Notes: generated by a model not told the origin, from the sequence alone. DNA of 64,000 nt from an uncultured Shimia sp. (GCA_937897325.1 CALCOY010000035.1:20347-84346); one strand, 5' to 3'. Positions 37,598 to 46,762 are shown, counted from the stretch's first letter. A program made the numbers and translations.

Positions 37598-38215
37598 CTA
37601 GTTGCCGGCCACCAGATGACCTTTTGCCGCTACCACCTTATTATGCAATGAAAATTCGTCTGTGCGTGCGGCGCGCAATTGCGCCTCAACCTTCTCTGAC
37701 AGCGGTGCTTCGATGGGTGGAGAGACGTTTTTGCGGGGCAGGGTGATTGGTGGGCCAATCCTTTCTTCGAGAAAATCAAGAAACACCGGCTGGTGTTCAT
37801 AGGCAAAGAGGTGGTCGACGACAAGCGCGCCGGTCCGGTCGCTCAGGAAAGCCAGTTGGCTGCCGATCAGGGCGTGCTGAGGCGGGTCCTCGGCGATCAA
37901 ATCAAGCACGAACTGATCGAAGCTGAGCCCCTGCGTGCTGTAGGGTGAGCCTGCCTTGAACGCGCGCGCGCGATACTTGTACCAGCTTCGGATCTGCGAA
38001 ATCGGTTCGCGGATCGTCGCCACGGTTTCGGGTCGGACGCCGAAGGCGCTGTCGAGGAACGGCAACATCTTGCGGCGAAACCTTTGGGCGGGCATATGCT
38101 TGCGCCGGCCGCGCAGGATGATGTCGGCATGCGGTCTTAGCGCTGCCTCAATCGCAGTTGACCCGGTCTTGGGTGTGGCCAGATAGGCGAGGTTCTGTTC
38201 GGTGAAAACCAGCAT
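37598..38215 (-). CDS. Sulfotransferase-like protein
   Basis: A 205-residue protein with the PAPS 5'-phosphosulfate loop near the start, YLATPKTGSTAIEAALRPHA, and the 3'-phosphate contact region in ATIREPISQIRSWYKYRARA. This is the compact P-loop sulfotransferase pattern seen in Rhodobacteraceae, probably acting on a surface polysaccharide or small molecule in the cytosol. It ends 22 bases short of the lldD start region on the same strand (lldD lies upstream), so co-transcription with lldD is possible. Confidence 0.8.
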   Translation of the reverse strand: MLVFTEQNLAYLATPKTGSTAIEAALRPHADIILRGRRKHMPAQRFRRKMLPFLDSAFGVRPETVATIREPISQIRSWYKYRARAFKAGSPYSTQGLSFDQFVLDLIAEDPPQHALIGSQLAFLSDRTGALVVDHLFAYEHQPVFLDFLEERIGPPITLPRKNVSPPIEAPLSEKVEAQLRAARTDEFSLHNKVVAAKGHLVAGN

Positions 38216-38237
38216 CGCCCCGTTCTAGCTGCGCTCT

Positions 38238-39404
38238 TCAGGCCTGCCAACGGCCTTCGAAATCCTGGGGGACCAGCAGGTTGTGACGGCCCAGATTGCA
38301 TACATCCGTCTCACCGCAAAGCGCCATGGTGGTGTCCAGTTCTTTCTGAATGACCTCAAGCGCTGTTGTAACACCTAACTGGCCCATCGCGCCCAACCCG
38401 TAGATGAAGGCGCGACCGATGAAGGTGCCATCTGCACCCATGGCAAGCGCCTTGAGCACATCCTGACCCGATCGAATGCCGCTGTCGAGATGCACTTCGA
38501 CCTGATCGCCGACTGCATCGAGTATCGAAGGCAGCATCCGTATTGAGCTCAGCGCGCCATCAAGCTGACGTCCGCCATGGTTTGAGACAACGATAGCATC
38601 GGCACCGACCTTTGCGGCCATCTTTGCGTCTTCAGCGTCCAGAATGCCTTTGAGAATGACCTTGCCGCCCCACTGCTCTTTCAACTTGGCAACCTTGCCC
38701 CAGTCGAGCGTGGGATCGAATTGCTCTGCCGTCCACGCGCCCAGTTGAGAGGTGTCGCTGACGCCGTGCACGTGGCCAACGATGTTGCCGAAATGGCGAC
38801 GCTTGGCGGTCATCATCTCGATCCCCCAGCCCCATTTCGTGGCCAGATTGGCGAGCGTGCGCGCTGTGAGCTTGGGCGGGGCGGAGAGGCCGTTCTTGAT
38901 GTCCTTGTGCCGCTGGCCAAGGATCTGCAGATCGAGCGTGATGACAAGGGCAGAGCACTTCGCGGCCCGCGCCCGTTCGATCAGGCGGCTCACGTAATCC
39001 TCGTCCCTCATGGTATATAGCTGAAACCAAAAGGGTTTTGCCGTGAAGCCCGCCACATCCTCGATCGAGTTGATGGACATGGTGGACAGTGTGAATGGGA
39101 CGCCGAATTTCTCGGCCGCGCGGGCGGCCTTCATCTCACCATCGGCGTGCTGCATGCCTGTCAGGCCCACCGGTGCGAGGGCCACGGGCATAGTCACATC
39201 TTCGCCGATCATCTGGCCTTTGGTGGTACGGCCCGACATGTCGACGGCGACGCGCTGACGCAGTCGGATTTTGTCAAAGTCGGAAGTGTTTTCTCGAAAG
39301 GTTTGTTCGGTCCAGCTGCCGGATTCCGTATAATCGTAGAACATGCGCGGCACCCGGCGTTCATAGATGCGGCGCAGATCTTCGATCGTGGTGATGACCG
39401 GCAT
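38238..39404 (-). CDS. lldD: L-lactate dehydrogenase, FMN-dependent
   Basis: A 388-residue alpha-hydroxy-acid oxidase/dehydrogenase of the TIM-barrel FMN family. RVPRMFYDYTESGSWTEQTF is the N-terminal signature, ALAPVGLTGMQHADGE a flavin-contact loop, and SNHGGRQLDGALSS contains the catalytic His with the substrate-binding Arg. It oxidises L-lactate to pyruvate and passes electrons to the quinone pool at the inner membrane. GGGAGGG precedes the ATG. Upstream lie an inverted repeat and three palindromic sites shared with the divergent nitroreductase-MarR operon. Confidence 0.93.
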   Translation of the reverse strand: MPVITTIEDLRRIYERRVPRMFYDYTESGSWTEQTFRENTSDFDKIRLRQRVAVDMSGRTTKGQMIGEDVTMPVALAPVGLTGMQHADGEMKAARAAEKFGVPFTLSTMSINSIEDVAGFTAKPFWFQLYTMRDEDYVSRLIERARAAKCSALVITLDLQILGQRHKDIKNGLSAPPKLTARTLANLATKWGWGIEMMTAKRRHFGNIVGHVHGVSDTSQLGAWTAEQFDPTLDWGKVAKLKEQWGGKVILKGILDAEDAKMAAKVGADAIVVSNHGGRQLDGALSSIRMLPSILDAVGDQVEVHLDSGIRSGQDVLKALAMGADGTFIGRAFIYGLGAMGQLGVTTALEVIQKELDTTMALCGETDVCNLGRHNLLVPQDFEGRWQA

Positions 39405-39415
39405 AATGTCCCTCC

Positions 39416-39444
39416 CTTATTGGTCAGTTTTGCTTACCAATAAG
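39416..39444. promoter_or_regulatory. Perfect 9-bp inverted repeat before lldD
   Basis: CTTATTGGT and ACCAATAAG are perfect arms separated by 11 bases, lying just upstream of the lldD ribosome site. The TTGGT...ACCAA core is the style of GntR/LldR operators, so this may bind a lactate regulator; an mRNA leader hairpin is the alternative. Confidence 0.5.
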
Positions 39445-39472
39445 CTGCATTCCGCGCAACGAAAGAAAAAAT

Positions 39473-39537
39473 CGTACAATATCGAACTTTAATGGTGCAA
39501 TATCGTACCAAGTGAGCTATATGGTGCGATATCGAAC
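39473..39537. promoter_or_regulatory. Three related palindromic sites, candidate MarR operators
   Basis: Three near-palindromes with the core (C/G)AATATCG or CGATATCG occur at 39473-39487, 39494-39509 (GGTGCAATATCGTACC) and 39523-39537. Their cores are spaced about 21 and 29 bases, close to two and three helical turns. They sit 19-85 bases before the nitroreductase ATG. The MarR gene at the end of that operon is the obvious candidate ligand, giving autoregulation. Confidence 0.6.
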
Positions 39538-39555
39538 TTTACCGGAGACTGAATC

Positions 39556-40662
39556 ATGAGCCTCACACGTCGCAAAGCCATTGCACTGATCGGGGGCGGA
39601 ACCGTTTTCGCCGCTTCAGCTTCAACTGCCGCCTTTCTGACAACACGCACGCCGCAAAAGGCCCTTGCGCCCTGGGATGCGGCGGGCGGCTATGATGATC
39701 CGCGCCTCAACGCGCTGAGCTTCGCGTTGCTGGCGCCCAATCCCCACAATCTACAACCCTGGCAGGTCGAGCTTGTGGGCGCTTCTGCGCTGCTTTTGCA
39801 TCACGACCGGGCCAAACGCCTGCCCGAAACCGATCCGCAGGACCGTCAGATCACAATCGGTTTCGGCTGTTTTCTCGAACAAATGGTTGTCGCCGCGTCC
39901 GTTGCTGGCCATTCGGTTGACGTCACGCTTTATCCAGAGGGCAAAGATGGGCCTATTGCCCATGCCGCGTTTTCCGAAGGAGCCCGGCCCGATCCGTTGG
40001 CTGGGCATATCATGCAGCGCCGGTCCTGCAAGGAACCTTTTGAGGACCGTCCGGTCGCACCCGCGCAGGCCAATGAGCTTGAGCTTTTCGCAGATGTCTA
40101 CACCGACGCGCCGACGGTCGCGGCGCTGAAGGACATATCGTGGAACGCGTGGGAGACCGAGGCTTACACGCCCCGCACAATGCAGGAAAGCGTCGACCTG
40201 ATGCGGTTCGGCAAGACTGAGATCAACGCCAACCCCGATGGGATCGATCTGGGCGGGCCATTCCTCGAAAGCCTGATGCTGGCTGGCATTGTTAGCCGTG
40301 AGGTTCAGTCGGACGTCAAAAGCGTGGGCTTTCAGCAAGGCGTCGACATGTACCGCGAGATGCTGATGGCAACACCGGCCTATGTCGTGTTGAAAGCGGA
40401 TGGCAACACCCGCACAGACCAGATCGAAGCGGGCCGCCGCTGGTTGCGGTTGAACCTAAAGACCACAGAGATGGGTCTTGCGCTGCATCCAATAAGCCAA
40501 TGTTTGCAAGAATTTGCCGAGATGGGCCAGTATTACGCGGCAATACACGATCTTCTTGCAGGGCCCGGCCAGACGGTTCAAATGCTGGGGCGCTTGGGCT
40601 ACGGTCCGCAGACGCCCCGCACACCGCGCTGGCCCCTGGAGGCAAAAAGACTGGATGTCTAA
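39556..40662 (+). CDS. Tat-exported Acg-type nitroreductase-family protein
   Basis: A 368-residue flavoprotein candidate. The N-terminus SLTRRKAIALIGGGTVFAA is a twin-arginine signal, so the folded, FMN-loaded protein would be moved to the periplasm. LLAPNPHNLQPWQVEL is the family FMN-site motif, and the length fits the fused double-domain Acg group. It is co-transcribed with a MarR regulator (eight-base overlap) and divergent from lldD. The substrate is unknown; a role in a respiratory or quinone/nitro-compound stress response is inferred from the MarR link. The 1843-2820 gene is a second, unexported paralogue-like member. Confidence 0.8.
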   Translation: MSLTRRKAIALIGGGTVFAASASTAAFLTTRTPQKALAPWDAAGGYDDPRLNALSFALLAPNPHNLQPWQVELVGASALLLHHDRAKRLPETDPQDRQITIGFGCFLEQMVVAASVAGHSVDVTLYPEGKDGPIAHAAFSEGARPDPLAGHIMQRRSCKEPFEDRPVAPAQANELELFADVYTDAPTVAALKDISWNAWETEAYTPRTMQESVDLMRFGKTEINANPDGIDLGGPFLESLMLAGIVSREVQSDVKSVGFQQGVDMYREMLMATPAYVVLKADGNTRTDQIEAGRRWLRLNLKTTEMGLALHPISQCLQEFAEMGQYYAAIHDLLAGPGQTVQMLGRLGYGPQTPRTPRWPLEAKRLDV

Positions 40663-41125
40663 ACCTGACCCCACCGTGTTCTTCGAGATCTTCAACGAGG
40701 TTGCCATTATTGAGCAGCTCAGTCGGACGATCCTTGAAGCGCGGATGCCGGACGGGTTGATCGCGCCTCACTTTGCGGTGCTGAACCACCTGACGCGGTT
40801 GGGAGATGGGCGTACGCCGATTGAGATGGCGCGCGCTTTTCAGGTGCCCAAAACGTCGATGACACACACACTGAAAGGATTGGAGTTGCACAATCTGATC
40901 GACATGCGACCAAATCCGGAGGACGGACGGTCAAAGCGGGTTTGGCTGACCGACAAGGGGCGCCAGCAAAGGGCTGTCATCATCGCTGCCCTTGGCCCCG
41001 ACCTGGCTTTTCTGGCCGAACGGTTCGACATGAAGCGGCTGAAGGGGATCAAACCGGTGCTGACAGAGTTGCGCATCTTTCTGGACGAAAACCGGGATAT
41101 GGTGCGGGCGGCGCAGACAACTTAA
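40655..41125 (+). CDS. MarR family transcriptional regulator
   Basis: A 156-residue winged-helix dimer. RTPIEMARAFQVPKTSMTHTLKGLELHNLI is the recognition helix region and DGRSKRVWLTDKGRQQRAVI the beta wing. MarR proteins usually repress their own operon and release DNA when bound by a phenolic or oxidant signal. The ATG lies eight bases inside the nitroreductase gene with GGAGG before it, so the two are coupled. The likely operators are the three palindromes at 39473-39537. Confidence 0.9.
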   Translation: MSKPDPTVFFEIFNEVAIIEQLSRTILEARMPDGLIAPHFAVLNHLTRLGDGRTPIEMARAFQVPKTSMTHTLKGLELHNLIDMRPNPEDGRSKRVWLTDKGRQQRAVIIAALGPDLAFLAERFDMKRLKGIKPVLTELRIFLDENRDMVRAAQTT

Positions 41126-41285
41126 CGCGGTGCGCGCGCAACTGTCCGGATCTGCGCGATATCCCGGGTTAACCTAGTGAAACTAGGGAAATCGGCTATC
41201 TGTCTTGCGTCGGTGCCGATGTCGGCATTTGCCGGGTAAATGCAGCGCGCGCCGGGGTTTCTTAAGAAAGTGTAAATGGCGCCAA

Positions 41286-42962
41286 TCAGCCCGCGATATC
41301 CGAGCGTACATGGATCAGGGTGGGGCCATTGGCTCTGAAGGCTGCCCTGACGGCGTCCTGCATTTCGGCGAGTGTGACGGGCTTTGTGGCCTGTGCACCG
41401 AAGGCCTCGGCGAGACGGCAGAAATCCGGGTTGCGGGTGTGCACAGCGTTGGGCGCGATCTGGGCGCGGACCATGCTGTCTTCGATTTCCTTGAGCCCGT
41501 CATTGTCCCAGAGGATAATGGGCAGCGGCAGTTCAAGTTCGACGGCCACGGCAAGTTCCGCCATCGTGTATTGAAAGCCATAATCGCCGATGATGCAGAG
41601 CGTGGGTTGGGCGGGCCGCGCCACAGCGCCCCCGATGGCGGCGGGCAGGGCGTAGCCCAGCGTGCCAAAACCCGACGGGTGATGCCAATGGCCCGGGCGG
41701 TCCATGTCCCAGACCTCAAGCGCGGCGTAGGCAAGCTGTGTCATGTCGGAATAGATCATGGTCTCTGGCGGCACCGCCTCGCGCAGCGCGTCGCAGACGG
41801 GCACGATGCCGGGGCGTTCCGCGTCAACCTCCGCGCGCCAGCGATCTCTGTATCCAGCGACGATGTCAGCGGACCAGCCTGACTTTGGTTTGTTCTTGAT
41901 ATTCTCTTTGTGTTTCGTCAGCGCCGTATGCAGATGGGCCATTGCGACCGCAGCGTCGTATTGCAGGGTCCAATCCTTCGGGTGCGCGCTGGACAGAACT
42001 TCTACGTCCGGATTGATATGGTGCGCGCCGTGTCTGTGACCTGCCTTTGATCGCAAGAGATCAACCTCGGCCAGGTCGGTGCCGACCATGACAACGCAGT
42101 CGCTCGCATCAAGAAGAGCGGCACTGTCCTGCCGGGCGAGGTTGGATCCGAAAAAGAGCGGCCAGTCGGAAGGGACGACCCCGCGGCCCGCATAAGTGGT
42201 GAAGGCGGCGGCGTTGCAAAACTCCAGGAGTTCGGAAACGGGCGAACCGGGTGCGCCAAACCATCGCGCCCCGCCGCCCCCAAAAACGAAGAGCGGCCTT
42301 TCTGAATGCAGCAAGCGCATTGCCAGCGTGTCTATGACGTCAAGTTGTGCGGGCGGTTCTGTCGGGTAGGGCAGGCGCGACAGAGCAAAGCGTTCCTGCT
42401 TTTATTCAACATTTTCAGGTCGCCATCGGCTGAAGTCTTCGTCGGTTGAAGCCTTGAGCTGTCGAATGGGCACCTGGATGTGTTTGGGGCGTTTGCGCTG
42501 TGTCTCGAATTCGATCATCGCCCGATCGATTAAGGCATACGCCGCTTCGGCCGTTCGTGCTTCTTCCGACCAGTCACATACCGTCGCAGCCGCGCCGCGT
42601 TGGTCGCGCATCTGGTGGAGTTGACCTCGCGTCGCGGCGGTTTCATCGAGGCAGGAGGAGATCACCAACATCGGCACGGAATCCGAATAGGCCTGGCCCA
42701 TGGGCGTCATGATGTTTGTCAGGCCCGGGCCGGTGATGACGTAGGCCACTCCGGGCCGCCCCGTTGCGCGCGCATAACCGTCGGCCATGAAACCCACACC
42801 CTGTTCATGGCGGGCCAGCACGTGGGTGATGCCTGCCTCCTCGATGCCGCGGTAAAGCTCCTGATTGTGGACGCCCGGAATGCCGAAGATCACGTCGACC
42901 CCGCGATCCTTGAGCATGTGCGAAATTTGGGCTCCCAAGGGCCTTTGAGGCGGTCTTTGCAT
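41286..42962 (-). pseudogene. ThDP-dependent decarboxylase interrupted by in-frame stop
   Basis: The reading frame from ATG 42962 to the stop at 41286 encodes one acetolactate synthase-like enzyme of about 557 codons, but a TAA at 42402-42404 splits it. The N-terminal part has GIPGVHNQELYRGI and the catalytic glutamate in LARHEQGVGFMADGYARATG; the C-terminal part has the ThDP-Mg motif in CIIGDYGFQYTMAELAVAVE and the conserved SGFGTLGYALPAAIG. Both halves are in the same frame with coding between them, so one base substitution explains it. Roseobacter homologues are often labelled 5-guanidino-2-oxopentanoate decarboxylase; I hold that only as a possibility. It overlaps trkH by one base. Confidence 0.8.
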
Positions 42963-44410
42963 CAGGCTCTCCAGAAGCGGATGGTGAAAATGGCGTAGAC
43001 GGCCAGAAGCTCTAGCCGGCCGATGAGCATGGCCGCGGCCAGAAGCCATTTGGCCGTGTCGCCGAGGTCAGAGAAGTCGCCAGCGGGTCCGATCTTGTCC
43101 CCCAGACCGGGGCCGATATTGGCCAACGCCGCGGCAGCACCCGAAACGGATGTGGTGAAATCGAGACCCGTCAGGCCCAGGGCCACGGCGATCACGCCTA
43201 GCGTCACGATGAAGAACATGAAGAAGGACATGACCGAGTTCAGCACGTCCTCGCCCACGGGGCGGCCCGCGTAGCGCGGCGTGAAGATGCCGTGCGGGCT
43301 GCGGGTCTTGCGCAGCTGTGCTTTGACCGAGGCAAAGAGAAGCTGGTACCGGAAGACCTTGATGGAGCAGGCGGTCGAACCCGCACAGCCGCCAATCAGG
43401 CCGGTGAAGAACAAGACAGCGACGGGAAAGCCGCCCCATTGCATGTAGTCGGCACTTGCGTAGCCTGTCCCTGTCAGCAGAGAGACGCTGTTAAACAGCG
43501 CCTTGCGGATGGCTTCCTCTCCGGTGGTTTCAATATTGACCAGGTTCCAGGCTGCGATCATCGCCACGATCACGATGGCTGTCGCAAAAAAGGTGTGGAT
43601 CTGGGTGTCCTGCAGAAGCGGGCGGGCGGTGCCTGCGGTCAGTTGCACGAAGCGCACAAAAGGCAGGGCGGCGAGCAGCATGAAAAGGACCGCGACGTAT
43701 TGCGAGCCGGCGCCGAAGGCTCCGAAAGAGGCGTCGTAATTTGCAAAGCCGCCTGTCGCGATGGTCGTCATGGCATGAACGGTGGCGTCAAAGGCGGTCA
43801 TGCCCGTCGCGAGGTAAGCCACGGCGCAGGTCATCGTAAGGCCCAGATAAATGACCGAGATGCGGCTGGCGATCTCACCTGCTCGGGGGAGGATTTTTCC
43901 GAACGTGTCGAACCCTTCGGATCGGAAGATCTGCATGCCGCCGACGCGCAATTCCGGCAGGAACACCATGGCGACCACGATGATCCCTATCCCGCCAAGC
44001 CATTGCAGAATCCCGCGCCAGAGCAGGAGGCCCGCAGGCATATCGTCCAGGCCCGAAAGAACAGTGGACCCGGTGGTGGTGAGGCCCGACATCGCCTCAA
44101 AAAATGCGTCGGTGAAGTCGGCTTGCGTCTCACCAAAGGCAAAAGGCAGAGCACCAAAAACAGGCAGGGCCAGCCACACGCCCGTGGTGATCAGAAAGGT
44201 CTGCTGGATCGACAGGCTGTCCTTGACGCCATTGGCGCAGGAAAGCGCGATCGAGACACCGCAGAGCAGGGTGACGAGGCCGGATTGGGCAAAGACCGTC
44301 CAGTGGCCCTCACCCTCGGCGAGGTCCGCGATCATCGGCAAGAACATCGCTCCCCCGAGGACGGCGACGAGCAGGCCGATCACATATCCAACAGGGCGCA
44401 GGTCCAACAT
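42962..44410 (-). CDS. trkH: Trk-type potassium uptake protein TrkH
   Basis: A 482-residue inner-membrane K+ channel-like subunit with four M1-P-M2 repeats. The four selectivity-filter regions are visible: TTTGSTVL, TIATGGFANYD, LLTGTGYASAD and ANIGPGLGDK, each with the conserved glycine. TrkH works with the NAD(H)-binding TrkA ring, which is not encoded in this window. The stop shares a base with the ATG of the broken ThDP enzyme downstream. Confidence 0.94.
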   Translation of the reverse strand: MLDLRPVGYVIGLLVAVLGGAMFLPMIADLAEGEGHWTVFAQSGLVTLLCGVSIALSCANGVKDSLSIQQTFLITTGVWLALPVFGALPFAFGETQADFTDAFFEAMSGLTTTGSTVLSGLDDMPAGLLLWRGILQWLGGIGIIVVAMVFLPELRVGGMQIFRSEGFDTFGKILPRAGEIASRISVIYLGLTMTCAVAYLATGMTAFDATVHAMTTIATGGFANYDASFGAFGAGSQYVAVLFMLLAALPFVRFVQLTAGTARPLLQDTQIHTFFATAIVIVAMIAAWNLVNIETTGEEAIRKALFNSVSLLTGTGYASADYMQWGGFPVAVLFFTGLIGGCAGSTACSIKVFRYQLLFASVKAQLRKTRSPHGIFTPRYAGRPVGEDVLNSVMSFFMFFIVTLGVIAVALGLTGLDFTTSVSGAAAALANIGPGLGDKIGPAGDFSDLGDTAKWLLAAAMLIGRLELLAVYAIFTIRFWRA

Positions 44411-44457
44411 CGCCGTCAGGACTGCCCGCGGGGAACCTTCCTGTCAAGCGATGCTCT

Positions 44458-44679
44458 TCAGCTGTAAAAGAGGTCCTGAAAGACATGGTTGGGGATGTCT
44501 GCGCGGCGCAGTTTCATCGCGGCCAATTGAGCATCCGTCTTGGCGTTCAGCATGGCGATGCGGCGCACGCGCGCTTCAGCTGCGGCGTCAAAGCCGCGAG
44601 CAACGGCGGAAATGCCGCGACCAAGCGTATCACTGATCAGGTGCAGGATGCCGGGTGTGGTTGTGGAGTTGGGTTTCAT
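44458..44679 (-). CDS. DUF1127 small protein
   Basis: A 73-residue protein ending MKLRRADIPNHVFQDLFYS, the DUF1127 motif (small arginine-rich proteins similar to YjiS). Members can bind RNA or influence phosphate and nitrogen metabolism in alphaproteobacteria; the exact role here is unknown. It lies 47 bases upstream of the trkH start, on the same strand. Confidence 0.82.
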   Translation of the reverse strand: MKPNSTTTPGILHLISDTLGRGISAVARGFDAAAEARVRRIAMLNAKTDAQLAAMKLRRADIPNHVFQDLFYS

Positions 44680-44837
44680 GGCTTGGCTCTATCTCTCAGT
44701 TGCTGCGCTGCAGAAATAGGATCGGACCCTTGCTGCCACAATTGACAAAACTGCATAGCCGGTTTTCGCAGCACCTGGATGTGCGGGGGCGGGCGGTTTC
44801 TCTTTTCCCCGTCTGTCCGAGGGGGTAGGTATCAGCC

Positions 44838-45506
44838 ATGATCTGGAACATACCGAACGTCCTGACGACCCTGCGCCTGCTCGCGGCGCCGATGGTTGCT
44901 GTCATGTTCCTTTATTTCACGCGGCCTTATGCGGATTGGTTCGCGTTGATCCTTTTTGTGGGCGCGGCCATCACGGATTGGTTCGACGGCTATCTGGCGC
45001 GAGCCTGGGGGCAGCAGACCAAGTTCGGGGCGATGCTGGACCCCATCGCGGACAAGGCGATGGTGGTGATCGCGTTGATGGTCATTATTGGCTTTTCAAG
45101 TTGGTCGCCCTGGCTGGTGTTGCCGGCGACCGTGATCCTTTTCCGCGAGGTTTTCGTGTCGGGACTGCGCGAGTTTCTGGGCGATACCGCGGGGACGTTG
45201 AAGGTGACGCAACTGGCCAAGTGGAAGACGACACTGCAGATGATCGCCATTGCCATCCTATTTTCGCAAGGCGTGTTCGAGCATTACTTTGGCATGTCGA
45301 TCTGGGGCATGGATGAAGACTTGGTGCGGGCTATCCTCGTCGGCGATGCGCCCGACGAACTGGGCCTGTGGTGGAAGTATACGGGCGCGGAATGGGCCGG
45401 TCAGGCGGGGCTGTGGATGCTGTGGCTTGCAGCCGCTTTGACCTTGATCACAGGGGTGGACTACTTTCGCAAGGCCATGCCCCATCTGAAGGAAACCCGC
45501 CAATGA
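44838..45506 (+). CDS. pgsA: Phosphatidylglycerophosphate synthase
   Basis: PgsA condenses CDP-diacylglycerol with glycerol 3-phosphate at the inner membrane, the first step to phosphatidylglycerol. The CDP-alcohol phosphotransferase motif is complete: DWFDGYLARAWGQQTKFGAM followed by LDPIADK (D-x2-D-G-x2-A-R-x8-G-x3-D-x3-D). Length 222 residues with five to six helices. Its TGA overlaps the moaD ATG (ATGA). Confidence 0.95.
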   Translation: MIWNIPNVLTTLRLLAAPMVAVMFLYFTRPYADWFALILFVGAAITDWFDGYLARAWGQQTKFGAMLDPIADKAMVVIALMVIIGFSSWSPWLVLPATVILFREVFVSGLREFLGDTAGTLKVTQLAKWKTTLQMIAIAILFSQGVFEHYFGMSIWGMDEDLVRAILVGDAPDELGLWWKYTGAEWAGQAGLWMLWLAAALTLITGVDYFRKAMPHLKETRQ

Positions 45507-45748
45507 ATGTGCTTTACTTTGCTTGGGTCCGGGAGCGGATTGGGATCCCTAGGGAAGACGTCGTAACAGATGCGGCGACGGTGAACGATCTGGTCGAGGA
45601 ACTGCGTGCGCGCGAGGAGCGTTACGCCTTAGCTTTTGCGGATGTCTCGGCCTTGCGTGTGGCGGTTGATCAGAAACTGGCCGATTTTGACGCGCCGCTG
45701 GAGGGCGTGCGCGAAGTGGCGTTTTTCCCGCCCATGACGGGGGGCTAG
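45503..45748 (+). CDS. moaD: Molybdopterin synthase sulfur carrier subunit
   Basis: An 81-residue ubiquitin-fold protein. MNVLYFAWVRERIGIPREDV is the first beta-grasp strand and the C-terminus is PPMTGG, whose terminal Gly-Gly is adenylated by MoeB and then thiocarboxylated to supply sulfur for molybdopterin. It overlaps pgsA by four bases and is followed one base later by moaE, its partner subunit. Confidence 0.94.
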   Translation: MNVLYFAWVRERIGIPREDVVTDAATVNDLVEELRAREERYALAFADVSALRVAVDQKLADFDAPLEGVREVAFFPPMTGG

Positions 45749-45749
45749 C

Positions 45750-46193
45750 ATGCGCATAGTCGTTCAGGAAACACCGTTTGATTTCGGAGCAGAGGCAGAG
45801 GCTTTTGGGGCGGGGCGCGGTGATTTGGGGGCGGTTGTGACATTCACCGGCGTTGTGCGCTCCGAAGGCGACCGGTCGGTGAGCGTGATGGAGATCGAAC
45901 ATTACCCCGGCATGACAGAAGCGGCCCTAACCGAGATCGCGCAAGAGGCAGCGCGTCGCTGGACCCTTGGCGATGTGCTGGTCATCCACCGCTATGGGCC
46001 GATGAAGCCGGGCGAGCGGATCATGATGGTGGCGACGGCCTCGGCGCATCGTAAGGATGCGTTTGAGGCGGCGGAATTCCTAATGGACTATCTGAAATCA
46101 CGCGCGCCTTTCTGGAAACGCGAAGTTGGTGCGGATGGTGAGAGCTGGGTTTCCGCCAAGGACGAGGACGTTGCGGCACTGACCCGCTGGTGA
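45750..46193 (+). CDS. moaE: Molybdopterin synthase catalytic subunit
   Basis: A 147-residue protein that joins with MoaD to convert precursor Z (cPMP) into molybdopterin in the cytosol. GAVVTFTGVVRSEGDRSV is the signature near the N-terminus, HRYGPMKPGERIMMVATASAHR the central block, and the catalytic lysine lies in DYLKSRAPFWKRE. It ends the pgsA-moaD-moaE run; no other moa gene is in the window. Confidence 0.95.
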   Translation: MRIVVQETPFDFGAEAEAFGAGRGDLGAVVTFTGVVRSEGDRSVSVMEIEHYPGMTEAALTEIAQEAARRWTLGDVLVIHRYGPMKPGERIMMVATASAHRKDAFEAAEFLMDYLKSRAPFWKREVGADGESWVSAKDEDVAALTRW

Positions 46194-46197
46194 CGGC

Positions 46198-46656
46198 TCA
46201 GACCGGCAGTTCGGTCGTGTGCTTTATGTCCTCCATCACAAAACTGGCGGAAATATCGGAAACGGGGACCTTCGCGATGAGGCGCTGATAGAAGGCGTCA
46301 TAATCCTGGATTGAGGACAGGCTGACGCGGAGGACATAGTCGAGATCTCCGCTCATTCTATGGGCGCCAGTGATCTCGGGCAGGTCGCGGACAGCACGGT
46401 TGAACCGGGCCAACCAATCGGGATCGTGCCGGTTTGTGCGGATCATGACGAAGGCAGTGAGGTCGAGGCCCAGCTTGCGCGGATCCAGCAGGGCGACGCG
46501 GCTGCGGATGATCCCGTCGCTTTCCAGCCGTTTGACACGCCGCCAGCAGGCATTGCGCGACAGATGCACCTTTTCGGCGAGGTCATCCATGCTGATCGCG
46601 CAGTCGCGTTGCAACACAGTCAGGATACGACGATCCATATCATCAATATTTTCCAT
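46198..46656 (-). CDS. Lrp/AsnC family regulator
   Basis: A 152-residue regulator with an N-terminal helix-turn-helix (MDDLAEKVHLSRNACWRRVK) and a C-terminal RAM/ligand domain (AHRMSGDLDYVLRVSLSSIQDYDAFY). Lrp-type proteins sense amino acids and control transport or catabolic genes. It is convergent with moaE, five bases apart, and divergent from the DUF6356 gene, with about 106 AT-rich bases between that probably hold its promoter and operator. Confidence 0.9.
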   Translation of the reverse strand: MENIDDMDRRILTVLQRDCAISMDDLAEKVHLSRNACWRRVKRLESDGIIRSRVALLDPRKLGLDLTAFVMIRTNRHDPDWLARFNRAVRDLPEITGAHRMSGDLDYVLRVSLSSIQDYDAFYQRLIAKVPVSDISASFVMEDIKHTTELPV

Positions 46657-46762
46657 AATATGTGAGACTGTATCCCGTTATTTTCCAGATTATAAGGACA
46701 GATTGGGACAATTTGTGATAAGATTGGTGAAATACTGCTGCAAGGATTGCAGGAGAGACAGC

